Shown: positions 17,710 to 25,922 of the stretch, piece by piece
How the letters are laid out: every line of letters starts with the position of its first letter
Position numbering within the stretch: position 1 is the stretch's first letter
Source of the DNA: Microbacterium invictum
GTDB lineage: Bacteria; Actinomycetota; Actinomycetes; Actinomycetales; Microbacteriaceae
Assembly: GCF_034421375.1 (NCBI RefSeq)
Contig: NZ_CP139779.1
Coordinates: 3,224,001 to 3,288,000, forward strand
Length of the DNA: 64,000 bases
Direction of reading: 5' to 3'
Translations under genes and position numbers: made by a program
The notes under the pieces: model-generated
Told to the model about the DNA's origin: nothing
The model's input: the letters and a program-made list of their open reading frames with translations, nothing else
Databases searched by the model: none

Positions 17710-17722
17710 CCACTGACGCCGG

Positions 17723-18127
17723 TCAGAGAGTGAGCGTCTCCATCTCGATGTCGTCGAAGCCCATCGCGATGAGGAACGACAGCACCGCAAGCACGAGGCA
17801 GACCGGCGTCATCGTGAACCGCTCCGGCCTCGAGCGGGACAGCGCGTTCATCACGATCCCGAGCGCGAAGTAGCCGAAGACGACCCACATGCCGACCTCC
17901 GACACGACCGGCGCGATGAGGTCGATCGCGCCGACCCGGCTCCAGGCGATCAGCACGATCACGGCATAGATCAGGATCGACACCCCGCTCCCGATACGCA
18001 GCCGGGTCGGCAGTACGCGGTGGTGCCCGCCCCAGGCGAAGTGCCCGAGCGGGGCGCCGGCGGCGAGGGCCAGCTGGAAGGCGCCGAGCAGAACGAGCAG
18101 GACGGTGAGGGCGACGGCGAAGGACAC
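17723..18127 (-). CDS. Small four-helix membrane protein, function unknown
   Basis: 134 residues from a GTG start. Four hydrophobic stretches at about 2-24, 46-64, 70-96 and 105-123 predict four membrane helices; a GHFAWGGHHRVLPTRLRIGS loop links the first two and is the only strongly polar part. Convergent with the ATPase gene (13-base gap) and preceded by another membrane protein gene. I recognise the general look of an actinobacterial integral membrane protein but no named domain. Confidence 0.7.
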   Translation of the reverse strand: MSFAVALTVLLVLLGAFQLALAAGAPLGHFAWGGHHRVLPTRLRIGSGVSILIYAVIVLIAWSRVGAIDLIAPVVSEVGMWVVFGYFALGIVMNALSRSRPERFTMTPVCLVLAVLSFLIAMGFDDIEMETLTL

Positions 18128-18163
18128 GCCCTCACGCTAGCGGGGCTCGCGTCTTCCACACGG

Positions 18164-18694
18164 TCAATGCACGACGACGACCTTCAGCAGCGCCATGATC
18201 CCGCCGAATGCGGCTGTCATGGCCGAGCCGGCGAGGCTGCGCGGCACGGAGGCGCCGCGGCGACGGAAGGCGATCCACCCGAGCGCTGCCAGCAGCGCCG
18301 TTCCCGACAGCAGAGCCGCCCAGATCGCCAGCTGGTCATCCACGAGGCGCGCGGTACCGAGCAGGAGGATGGCGCACGGGATCAGCGCGGACACCAGCAA
18401 GCCGTTCGACTGCCGCACCGCTCGACGGAACGCGTCCGACAGTGGGCGCGAATCACGCCCGAGGCCGTGCCCGGCGACCGTCCCGGCGTAGACGTGGGCG
18501 CCCCAGAAGACGATGACGGTGCTGACGACGACGACGAAGACGCTGAGGCTCGTCGGATCTCCCGCGCCGCTCATCACGATCATGCCCGACACCAGGATCA
18601 CGCCGTACACCGACTGCTCGGTCACGAAGCTCGAGGTCAGTGCGGCCAGGGGAGTGAGCGCCGGCCGATCGGATTCCCCAGGGGTGGATGTCAT
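18164..18694 (-). CDS. Membrane protein of unknown function
   Basis: 176 residues, ATG at 18694 preceded by GAGGAG at a normal distance. Four hydrophobic segments at about 30-45, 52-75, 100-120 and 125-140, plus a short one at the C-terminus. A conserved-looking loop WGAHVYAGTVAGHGLGRDSRPLSDAFRRAV has His and Asp residues close to the membrane. It follows the 236-residue membrane protein gene by 41 bases on the same strand and is likely cotranscribed. No family recognised. Confidence 0.68.
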   Translation of the reverse strand: MTSTPGESDRPALTPLAALTSSFVTEQSVYGVILVSGMIVMSGAGDPTSLSVFVVVVSTVIVFWGAHVYAGTVAGHGLGRDSRPLSDAFRRAVRQSNGLLVSALIPCAILLLGTARLVDDQLAIWAALLSGTALLAALGWIAFRRRGASVPRSLAGSAMTAAFGGIMALLKVVVVH

Positions 18695-18735
18695 CGTGTC
18701 AGCTCCTCAGGTCACACCGGCAAGAATCCATCCGA

Positions 18736-19446
18736 TCAGAACCAGGCGAACGGCACCAGGGCGGTGAGCACCGCGGCAACGGTGAAGATCGTCATCCCGA
18801 ATCCGATGAGGATCCACTGGATGCGACGGCGCTTGACGACCGCGGCGATACCGAGGAGGAACAGGGTGATCGCCATCAGCACCGTGTTCAGCTGCAGCCG
18901 ATCGCCGAAGGTGTTGTACTCCTCGGCCGTCTCGAACAGGGCGATGCTGCGGTCGTCCTCTTCGGCCCAGGCGCCGAAGCGGGCGCCGAAGTATTCCTCC
19001 GACTCGAAAGGGCCGACGTAGTCGCCGGTGGTGGTGGTCTCCTCGTCCGACCAGGTGATGGCCGCATCGAAGATCTCGTCGACGAGCACGAACTGCAGCG
19101 TGTCGAACTTGGCGCTCGCCGCCTCGGCGACCACGGGATCGGGACTGTCCATGTCGACGGACAGCTCGGTGAGCCGCCCCCAGGTCTGGACGTCCTGCAC
19201 ATAGGTCTGGTTCGCCTCGAGGTAGAGCGATTCGGCCTCGGTCTGGCTGTTCTGCGCCTGCGAATACGACGAGGCGGTGAGCCCGTCGTACAGCGTCGAC
19301 TGGAACGAGGTGTAGGCGGTGGCGACCGAGACGATGCCGAGGAGGATGACGACGAGCAGCTCCATGTCGCCGAAGAGCCCGGACAGGCGTGGCTGGTCGG
19401 GTGGCGTCGCGGTGGCGGGTGCCGGGCTCGGGGCTGGCGCAGTCAT
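18736..19446 (-). CDS. Membrane protein with periplasmic-type central domain, unknown function
   Basis: 236 residues. The ATG overlaps the stop of the cysteine-desulfurase-like gene (ATGA). Architecture: Pro/Ala-rich start, one membrane helix at about 30-47, a long acidic helical region (50-180) rich in Glu, Gln, Ser and Tyr (YSQAQNSQTEAESLYLEANQTYVQD), then two membrane helices at about 185-205 and 213-233. The central part would be outside the cell or a helical cytoplasmic hairpin. No family recognised. Translational coupling to the PLP enzyme suggests joint expression but does not explain function. Confidence 0.68.
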   Translation of the reverse strand: MTAPAPSPAPATATPPDQPRLSGLFGDMELLVVILLGIVSVATAYTSFQSTLYDGLTASSYSQAQNSQTEAESLYLEANQTYVQDVQTWGRLTELSVDMDSPDPVVAEAASAKFDTLQFVLVDEIFDAAITWSDEETTTTGDYVGPFESEEYFGARFGAWAEEDDRSIALFETAEEYNTFGDRLQLNTVLMAITLFLLGIAAVVKRRRIQWILIGFGMTIFTVAAVLTALVPFAWF

Positions 19447-20642
19447 CGTGTCAGAAACTCCGCAAGTCCTTCGAGGAGGCGATCGACGTCGTCGTCGCTG
19501 GTGTACGCGGCCACGCCGATCCGCATGCCCGCTTCGACGGGGAGGCGCAGCGCCCGGAAGGTCTCCCACGCGTAGAAGCTGCCGGAGGGAGCGAGGATGT
19601 CGCGTTCGGCGAGGAAGTCGGATGCCGCGGCGGCGACGCGGTCGCCGAGGGTGACGTAGAGCGTCGGCGTGCGCCTCGCGGCGCGCGAGTGCACCTCGAG
19701 TCCGAGCTCGGTGAGGCGGGTCTCGATGCGTTCGCGCAGGGCCGTCTCGTGCCGGTCGATCAGCTGGTGCGCGGCGACGAGGCGCTCGCGACGAGACCGT
19801 TCCGGCGGGGCGATCCCGGCGATCACGTCGACGGCCGCGGTGACGCCGGCGAGGGTCTCGTACGGGAGGGTGCCGAGTTCGAAGCGCTCCGGCACCCGAT
19901 CGGTCGAGGGCACGAGCTTCTCGGGGTGCAGGGTCTCGAGCAGCGCCGGGTCGGCGACGAGCACCGCGCAGTGCGGGCCGAAGAACTTGTACGGCGAGCA
20001 CACGAAGAAGTCGGCCCCGAGTGCGGTGACGTCGACCGATGCGTGGGCGGTGTAGTGCACGCCGTCGACGTGGACGAGCGCGCCGACCGCGTGGGCGCGC
20101 GCCGCGATGCGCGCGACCGGCGGCACGGTACCGAGGAGATTGGATGCCGCGGTCACCGCGACCATCCGGGTGCGCTCGTTCACGATCTCGTCGAGGTGCG
20201 ACAGGTCGAGGTCGGCGGTGGCGGGATCCAGCGGCAGCCACCGAACCCTCACGCCCCGCGCCTCCGCCGCCTGCACCCACGGCCGGACGTTGGCGTCGTG
20301 ATCGAGCTCTGACACGACGATCTCGTCGCCCTCGGCCCACGAGGCCGCGAGGGTGCGCGAGAGGTCGTAGGTGAGCTGCGTGGCACTCCGCCCGTACACG
20401 ACACCGCGGGGGTCAGCGCCCAGCAGATCGGCCACCGCCGCGCGGAACGCGGTGACCGCGTCATCCGCATTCCGTTCGCTCCGAACCGACGAACCCCGGT
20501 TCGACAGCGGTGACGTCAGCGTCCGCGTGATCGCCTCGGCGACCGCAAGCGGCGTCTGCGTTCCACCGGGGCCGTCGAAGTGCGCGATGCCGGAGGCGAG
20601 GGAGGGGAACTGGGCGCGGAGCGCCTCGACCTCGAGACTCAT
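19443..20642 (-). CDS. Cysteine desulfurase-like aminotransferase class V enzyme
   Basis: 399 residues from ATG 20642. Fold type I PLP enzyme of class V: FDGPGGTQTP at the N-terminus, VVYGRSATQLTYDLSRTL around the cofactor phosphate, HVDGVHYTAHASVD with the cofactor-binding Asp, and CSPYKFFGPH with the lysine that would carry PLP. The N-terminal FDGPGGTQ and the PYKFFGPH block are characteristic of the cysteine-desulfurase-like (TIGR01976) group rather than of IscS/SufS, and no Fe-S assembly gene is adjacent. It may act on another amino acid. The GMC oxidase gene ends 14 bases upstream, so this could be the tail of the catabolic operon. Confidence 0.82.
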   Translation of the reverse strand: MSLEVEALRAQFPSLASGIAHFDGPGGTQTPLAVAEAITRTLTSPLSNRGSSVRSERNADDAVTAFRAAVADLLGADPRGVVYGRSATQLTYDLSRTLAASWAEGDEIVVSELDHDANVRPWVQAAEARGVRVRWLPLDPATADLDLSHLDEIVNERTRMVAVTAASNLLGTVPPVARIAARAHAVGALVHVDGVHYTAHASVDVTALGADFFVCSPYKFFGPHCAVLVADPALLETLHPEKLVPSTDRVPERFELGTLPYETLAGVTAAVDVIAGIAPPERSRRERLVAAHQLIDRHETALRERIETRLTELGLEVHSRAARRTPTLYVTLGDRVAAAASDFLAERDILAPSGSFYAWETFRALRLPVEAGMRIGVAAYTSDDDVDRLLEGLAEFLTR

Positions 20643-20656
20643 GAACCCACTATGGC

Positions 20657-22249
20657 TCAGCGCACCGAGACAGCCTCCGCGCCGCGCAGCTGCTCGATCG
20701 CCTTGCGCGCCCCGCGCACCGCGATCGCGGTGCTCATGAGGGTCGGGTTGACGGTGTTGGCCGTCGGGATGAGGCCGTTGCCCCCGACGACGAGGTTGTC
20801 GAACCCCCAGACGCGCGACCAGGGATCGGCGACCGAGGTGCCGTCGTCGGTCTCTCCCATCCGCATCGTCCCCATGTAGTGCAGGCTCGATCCGGCCGGA
20901 AGCAGCCGCGGCTCGGCGACGAAGTGGCCGAGCGCGTTGCCGGCGCGGCGCAGGCGCTCGGTCGCCGCGGCGATCTCGCGTTCCTCGTCGCCCGTGAGGG
21001 CGTACTCGATCGTCATGTTCGGGAAGCCGCGCCAATCGAGCTCGTTGTCGTCGAAGCGCACTCCGTCTTCGACGCGCGGGCGCTTGCGCAGGCCGTAGCC
21101 CATGTTCACGTACCCCCACTCGTTCTCGGCGTGCGGAGCACCCGGCTCCATGGGGAAGGGCGTGGTCTCGGAGTACATCACCTGCAGCGAGAAGGGGTGG
21201 TCGGGCTCGGAGAACGGGATGCGGTTCACCGCGGCCACCGGATCGACGGGGTTCACCGCACGGCGGGCCTTCTCGTCGGCCAGGTCGGACTCGTCAGCGA
21301 AGCGCTGCATCTTCTCGGGGTCCAGGGCGACGGTGGAGATCACGACGGGATGCTCCGTGAGGTACCGGCCGAGGGCCTGCGGCCGGATGCCCGACGCCCA
21401 CAGCAGCTGCGGTGAGCGGAAGGCGTCCGCGGCGACGACCACGAGATCGGCGTCGACGGTGGAGCGCTCACCGGTGCGGAGATCCTCCACGGTCACTCCG
21501 GTCGCACGCGCGCCGTCGTGCTCGATGCGGCGGACGAGGGTGAGGTCGCGCAGCTCGAATCGGTCGGCGAGAGGATTCCCCCGCTCGATGAGCGGTCCGA
21601 GCACGACGTCCGCTCCCGCCCATCGCATGGTCCCGTCGGGCTGCGGATCTCCGGCGACCGGCAGGGTGCTCGGGCCGAAGCCGTCGGGCAGCTCTGCGCC
21701 GAACTCCTCGTCCAGGAGAGAGCGGATCGCCTCGCCCACGCGCGAGTCGGCGAATGCCGCGCTCTGCACGTGCAGCAGGTGCCCGGCCTCGGCGATGAGC
21801 TCCTCCCACTCCGCGTCGCCGATGAACGGCACCCGCTCGCTGAACTGGGGCGCGGGCGTCGCGCAGGTCCAGTGCGCACCCTGCCCGCCGACGTTCGTCG
21901 CCGCCGCGACAGCGCCGAACGTCGGCGCATGCGCCGACCCGGGGCCGCCGAAGTCGAGCAGGTGCGTACCCTGGCGTGCCGTGAACATGCCCTCGACGAC
22001 CACCGACTCGGGGATGCCGAGCTCGGAGCGGAAGGCACCGGCCTGCGGCCCCTGCGACTTCTCGCGCGCCCGCGCCTTCTCGTCGGGGTCGACGATGTTG
22101 CGGACGCTCTGACCGGGGATGGGCGTCAGCTGCGGTCCCGCCTCGAACATGACGACGCGAGTGTCGGGCGATCCCTCGAGGATGGTGCGGGCGTAGGCGC
22201 TGCCGATGGGGCCGCTGCCCACGATGGCGACGGTGCGGGTGTCGGACAT
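20657..22249 (-). CDS. GMC oxidoreductase, pyranose/C-glycoside 3-oxidase type (copy 1)
   Basis: 530 residues, ATG at 22249 with CAGGAG upstream. FAD-binding Rossmann motif GSGPIG at 11-16, then NVGGQGAHWTCATP with His126, the position that carries covalent FAD in fungal pyranose 2-oxidase, and the C-terminal catalytic pair His457 (SLHYMG) and Asn501 (VNPT), 44 residues apart. This is the pyranose-oxidase branch of the GMC family, which includes CarA, the FAD enzyme that oxidises C3 of the glucose in C-glycosides in Microbacterium. It differs from the other two copies in the window by a longer insert (RKRPRVEDG region). It sits 29 bases downstream of the MFS gene. Substrate is inferred. Confidence 0.85.
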   Translation of the reverse strand: MSDTRTVAIVGSGPIGSAYARTILEGSPDTRVVMFEAGPQLTPIPGQSVRNIVDPDEKARAREKSQGPQAGAFRSELGIPESVVVEGMFTARQGTHLLDFGGPGSAHAPTFGAVAAATNVGGQGAHWTCATPAPQFSERVPFIGDAEWEELIAEAGHLLHVQSAAFADSRVGEAIRSLLDEEFGAELPDGFGPSTLPVAGDPQPDGTMRWAGADVVLGPLIERGNPLADRFELRDLTLVRRIEHDGARATGVTVEDLRTGERSTVDADLVVVAADAFRSPQLLWASGIRPQALGRYLTEHPVVISTVALDPEKMQRFADESDLADEKARRAVNPVDPVAAVNRIPFSEPDHPFSLQVMYSETTPFPMEPGAPHAENEWGYVNMGYGLRKRPRVEDGVRFDDNELDWRGFPNMTIEYALTGDEEREIAAATERLRRAGNALGHFVAEPRLLPAGSSLHYMGTMRMGETDDGTSVADPWSRVWGFDNLVVGGNGLIPTANTVNPTLMSTAIAVRGARKAIEQLRGAEAVSVR

Positions 22250-22278
22250 GATGACTCCTGGGTGGTGCGGGGCGGGGT

Positions 22279-23877
22279 TCAGGGTGTGGAGACGCGTTCG
22301 ACGTCGACGGGGATGTCGGCAGGCGACTCGTCGGAGAGGCGGCCGCCGGGGAGCAGCAGCGCGGCGATGATCCCGAGGGCGTAGACGACGGAGAGGGCAA
22401 GGAAGACGGGGGCGAGCACGTCGCGGTAGATCCCCGCGACCTCGGCCTGGATGAGCGCGGATGACCCGCGCACGACCTCGGGCGTCAGACCGCTCGGGTC
22501 GATCGCCTGCGGGAGGCGGCCGGCGACACCGAACCCGACGACCCCGCCGATGACCGCGGTCGCGACGGTCGAACCGACCTGCCGCACGAGATTGAGGGTC
22601 GCGGTGATGCTCCCCGTCTGGCTCCGCGGCGCCGCGGACTGCACGACGGCGATGACGAGACTCATGAAGCTTCCGGTTCCGAGGCCGACCACGAACATGA
22701 CGACCATGGGCACCCACAGCGGCGCACCGACCGGCAGCAGCGACATGGTGAAGAGCCCGGCCGCGCCGAGGATCGTCCCGATGATCGGATAGGGCCGGTA
22801 GGTGCCGCTACGGCTGGCGAGCCACCCCGTGCCGAGGTTGGCCACCAGCATCCCGAACACCGTGGCGATCGGAACGAGCCCCGACACGGTGGCCGTCACC
22901 CCGTAGGCCATCTGGAAATAGGTGGGGAGGTACGCGGTCACCGAGAACAGTCCGATTCCGATGATCGCCGAGAGCGCCATACCGGCCGATACCGCGCGGT
23001 TTCGGAAAGCGCGAAGCGGAAGGAAGGGCTCGGCGACACGGGTCTCGACGACGAAGAAGGCCGCGAACGCCACAGCGGCGATCGCGAACGACACGGTCAC
23101 TGCGAACACGGCGGCGGGGTCTCCGAGCCAGGTCACGGCGAGGACCAGCGAGACCATCGCCACCGTGAAGAGGATCGCTCCGACGATGTCGAATCCCCGG
23201 CGGCCGGACGGTTCGACGTGCGGCACCGCGACGACCGCCAGGACGAGGGCGATCAGCGCCACGGGCACGTTGATCCAGAAGACCCACGGCCACCCCCAGA
23301 AGTCGGTGATGAGGCCGCCGAAGAGAGGGCCGACAACGATCGCGACGGGGAAGGCCGCCCCGATGATCGCGAGGTAGCGGGGTCGCTCGCGCGGTGTGGT
23401 GACGTAGGCGATGATCGTCTGCGACATGAGCTGGAGCCCAGCCGAGCTCGCACCCTGCAGCACCCGGGCGATGACGAGCTGGGTCATGTCCTGCGAGAAG
23501 CCGCACGCGAGCGACGCGACGATGAAGACCACGAGGGCCGTGAGGAACACCGCACGAGGACCGAGGATGTCGCCGAGCTTGCCGATGACCGGAAGGAGCA
23601 CCGTGGCCGCCAGCGTGTAGCCGACGACGACCCAGCTCATGTGTTCGAGGGCGCCGAGGTCGCCGGCGATGCTGGCGAGCGAGGTCGCCACCACCGTGTG
23701 GTCGAGGGCCCCGAGAAAGGCGGCGGTGAGAAGGGAGATGACGAGGAGGCGAAGCCTCGCGCGGGAGAGCGGCATGAACGATGTGCCCGATCGATCGGGC
23801 CGTCGACGCGACTCGGTGTGCCCCGTCCGATCCATCACGGCGGGAACGGGTCCAGAGGACCCCGACGTCAGGTCCAC
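22279..23877 (-). CDS. MFS transporter, EmrB/QacA (DHA2) type
   Basis: 532 residues from GTG 23877, which has GAAGG nine bases upstream; internal Met codons at 23835 and 23775 are alternatives and would remove a 14- or 34-residue polar leader. About 14 membrane helices; motif A is GKLGDILGPRA, motif C region ends in GPLFGGLITDFWGWPWVFWINVP, typical of DHA2 drug exporters. Placed between the aromatic-degradation genes and the GMC oxidase, it may export or import an aromatic compound. A promoter-like sequence and inverted repeat lie just upstream (23874-23913). Confidence 0.87.
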   Translation of the reverse strand: MDLTSGSSGPVPAVMDRTGHTESRRRPDRSGTSFMPLSRARLRLLVISLLTAAFLGALDHTVVATSLASIAGDLGALEHMSWVVVGYTLAATVLLPVIGKLGDILGPRAVFLTALVVFIVASLACGFSQDMTQLVIARVLQGASSAGLQLMSQTIIAYVTTPRERPRYLAIIGAAFPVAIVVGPLFGGLITDFWGWPWVFWINVPVALIALVLAVVAVPHVEPSGRRGFDIVGAILFTVAMVSLVLAVTWLGDPAAVFAVTVSFAIAAVAFAAFFVVETRVAEPFLPLRAFRNRAVSAGMALSAIIGIGLFSVTAYLPTYFQMAYGVTATVSGLVPIATVFGMLVANLGTGWLASRSGTYRPYPIIGTILGAAGLFTMSLLPVGAPLWVPMVVMFVVGLGTGSFMSLVIAVVQSAAPRSQTGSITATLNLVRQVGSTVATAVIGGVVGFGVAGRLPQAIDPSGLTPEVVRGSSALIQAEVAGIYRDVLAPVFLALSVVYALGIIAALLLPGGRLSDESPADIPVDVERVSTP

Positions 23878-23913
23878 TTTATGCCACCTTCAGTCGAAAA
23901 GCAACTAAAGTGG
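23874..23913 (-). promoter_or_regulatory. Inverted repeat and possible promoter upstream of the MFS gene
   Basis: CCACTTTA (23874-23881) pairs perfectly with TAAAGTGG (23906-23913), 24 bases apart. Read on the - strand the interval holds TTGCTT, 17 bases, then TAAAGT, a plausible -35/-10 pair placed over the end of the FAH gene. This would let the MFS and GMC genes be controlled apart from the ring-degradation genes. If the -10 is real, the GTG at 23877 is too close to the transcription start and a later start codon would be used. Confidence 0.4.
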
Positions 23914-24906
23914 CCGGTGTCGCAGCCTTGGACGCGGACGCGCGCTCGGCAGATCGGGCGCGGGCACGTAGTCGCCGACCCGACCGCTCAGCTCGCCCAG
24001 GCTCTCGACCGACATCGTCACGACATCGCCGGGCTTGAGCGGCGGGGGTGTCAGGCCGCCGTTGCGTCCCCACAGCTCGCCGAGGCATCCGCCGTTCCCG
24101 ACCGTTCCCGATCCGAGCACGTCACCGGGGGCGACCCGCGAGTTGCGCGAGGCGTAGGCGACGAGCTCGGGAAAGGGCCAGCCCATGTTGGACACGAGGT
24201 CTTCACCGATGAGCTCGCCGTTGACGCGCACCTCGGCGCGGATGGCGAGGAAGCCGTCGGCGTCGACATGGTGGGCGAGCTCGTCGGCGGTGACGATCCA
24301 GGGGCCGAGGCTCGTGCCGAAGTCCTTGCCCTTTGCGGGCCCGAGGCGCACCTTCATCTCCCGCGCCTGGAGGTCGCGGGCCGACCAGTCGTTCATGATC
24401 GTGTACCCGAAGATGTGCGCCGCCGCCTGCTCGGCGTCGAGGTTCGAGCCCGTCGACCCCGCCACATCCCCGATGACGACCGCGACCTCGAGCTCGAAGT
24501 CGAGGCGCTCGGTGACAGGCGGGTCCACCGTCTGACCCGGGCCGAGGATCATGTGCGGATTGGTGAAGTAGAACGTCGGCGCCTGGTACCACTCGTCGGC
24601 GACGTTGCTCTTGCCCTCGACCCCGGCACTGACCCCCTCCACATGCTCTTCGAAGGTCACGAAGTCGCGCACCGAGGCCGGCTGCAGGGGCGCGAGCAGC
24701 GTCACGTCCTCGATCGGTCGTCCGTGATCGGCGATCGTGCGGCTGTCTGTGACGCGGTGGTGGAGCGCATGCGCGAGAGGAAGCCCGCCCGCGAGCACCC
24801 GGGCGACGGTCAGGCCGTCGGGGAACGGCACGACGCGGTCGCCGATGATGAACCCTTCACCGGTGTCACCGGCATGGCCGTCGCCGATCCAGCGCGCGAT
24901 CCTCAT
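23905..24906 (-). CDS. Fumarylacetoacetate hydrolase (FAH) family protein, copy 1
   Basis: 333 residues; ATG overlaps the amidohydrolase stop (ATGA). The FAH fold is shown by LDFELEVAVVIG (the ExE metal pair), FGYTIMNDWSARDLQ, KGKDFGTSLGPWIVT and LGSGTVGNGGCLGEL. Members hydrolyse C-C bonds of acylpyruvate-type compounds or isomerise or decarboxylate ring-cleavage products with a divalent metal. Last gene of the compact ring-degradation run 30178-23905; two FAH paralogues in one operon suggest successive steps after ring opening. Exact reaction not determinable. Confidence 0.88.
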   Translation of the reverse strand: MRIARWIGDGHAGDTGEGFIIGDRVVPFPDGLTVARVLAGGLPLAHALHHRVTDSRTIADHGRPIEDVTLLAPLQPASVRDFVTFEEHVEGVSAGVEGKSNVADEWYQAPTFYFTNPHMILGPGQTVDPPVTERLDFELEVAVVIGDVAGSTGSNLDAEQAAAHIFGYTIMNDWSARDLQAREMKVRLGPAKGKDFGTSLGPWIVTADELAHHVDADGFLAIRAEVRVNGELIGEDLVSNMGWPFPELVAYASRNSRVAPGDVLGSGTVGNGGCLGELWGRNGGLTPPPLKPGDVVTMSVESLGELSGRVGDYVPAPDLPSARPRPRLRHRPL

Positions 24907-25922
24907 ACCTTCACCCGCGTTCGAAGCAGCTCGGCGGCGTTCTCCGACACGATCCGCCGGGTGACCTCGTCGGAGAGTTCCGCGTCGTGGACGAACGAGA
25001 CGGGGTCGTCGAGGCCCATGTCGAAGGGGTAGTCGCTGCCGAGCACCACCCGCTCGGCGCCGGCGACCTCGACGAGGGCCCGCAGCGTCCTGGCGTCGTG
25101 CACCACCGTGTCGAACCACAGCTTCGACAGGTACGTCGACGGCAGGTGCGCGCAGCGGCGCGCGTCGGGGCGCACCCGCCAGGCGTGGTCGGAACGCCCG
25201 ATCACCGTCGGCAGGTACCCGCCGCCGTGCGCGGCGACGATCTTCAGATCCGGATGCCGGTCGAGCACGCCCGAGAAGATCAGGTGCGACAGCGCCACCG
25301 CGTTCTCCACCGGCTGCCCCACCGTGTTGGCGAGGTAGAACCGGTCGAGTCGCTCGTCGAGGCTGCAGCCGAAGGGGTGGAGGAAGATCACCACGCCGAG
25401 TTCGGCCGCGCGTGCCCAGAACGGCTCGAGTCGCTCGTCCGACAGCTCGACGTCACCGGCGAAGGAGGAGATCTCCACGCCCGCGAGCCCCCGGCCGAGG
25501 ACGGCGTCGTCGAGGCACTCGAGGATGCGCTCCGGATGCTGCAGCGGAACGACTCCCAGCCCAGTCAGCCGATCGGGGGCCTGAGCGACGTGCTCGGCGA
25601 TGAGACGGTTCGCCTCCATCGCGATCCACACCGACAGCCCCTCGTTCGCCCAGGGGTAGAAGTGATTCGGCGACGCGCTCACCCACTGGCGGTCGACGCC
25701 GTGGGCATCCATGTCGGCCAGGCGCACCGCGACGTCGGTGAGCTTCGGGATGCGAGAGCCGACCATCGGGCCCGACACCGCCTGGCTCTCGGCGCCGTTG
25801 CGGCGCAGGTCGAGCTCGGCGGCGGCGCGCACCTCATCGGGCGCGCGACGCTCGACCTCGGCGTGCAGCGCCGGCAGCAGCACGTGCGCGTGCACGTCGG
25901 TGACGGGGTGCCCGGCGCTCAT
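24903..25922 (-). CDS. Amidohydrolase-family (ACMSD/gamma-resorcylate decarboxylase-type) enzyme
   Basis: 339 residues; ATG overlaps the monooxygenase stop, and its own stop overlaps the FAH start. Metal-site motifs of the ACMSD branch of the amidohydrolase superfamily: DVHAHV (His11, His13), FLHPFG around residue 175, AAHGGGYLP, and LGSDYPFDMG with the metal-binding Asp. Family members decarboxylate 2-amino-3-carboxymuconate semialdehyde, hydroxybenzoates or hydroxyphthalates without a redox cofactor. In this operon it would remove a carboxyl from an aromatic acid or from a ring-cleavage product. No signal peptide. Confidence 0.88.
   Translation of the reverse strand: MSAGHPVTDVHAHVLLPALHAEVERRAPDEVRAAAELDLRRNGAESQAVSGPMVGSRIPKLTDVAVRLADMDAHGVDRQWVSASPNHFYPWANEGLSVWIAMEANRLIAEHVAQAPDRLTGLGVVPLQHPERILECLDDAVLGRGLAGVEISSFAGDVELSDERLEPFWARAAELGVVIFLHPFGCSLDERLDRFYLANTVGQPVENAVALSHLIFSGVLDRHPDLKIVAAHGGGYLPTVIGRSDHAWRVRPDARRCAHLPSTYLSKLWFDTVVHDARTLRALVEVAGAERVVLGSDYPFDMGLDDPVSFVHDAELSDEVTRRIVSENAAELLRTRVKV

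Noticed and set aside
23786..23799. Perfect palindrome CCCGATCGATCGGG in the MFS gene start region
   Set aside because: It lies within coding sequence if the longer start is used and consists of common GATC-rich high-GC codons; no reason to call it an operator.
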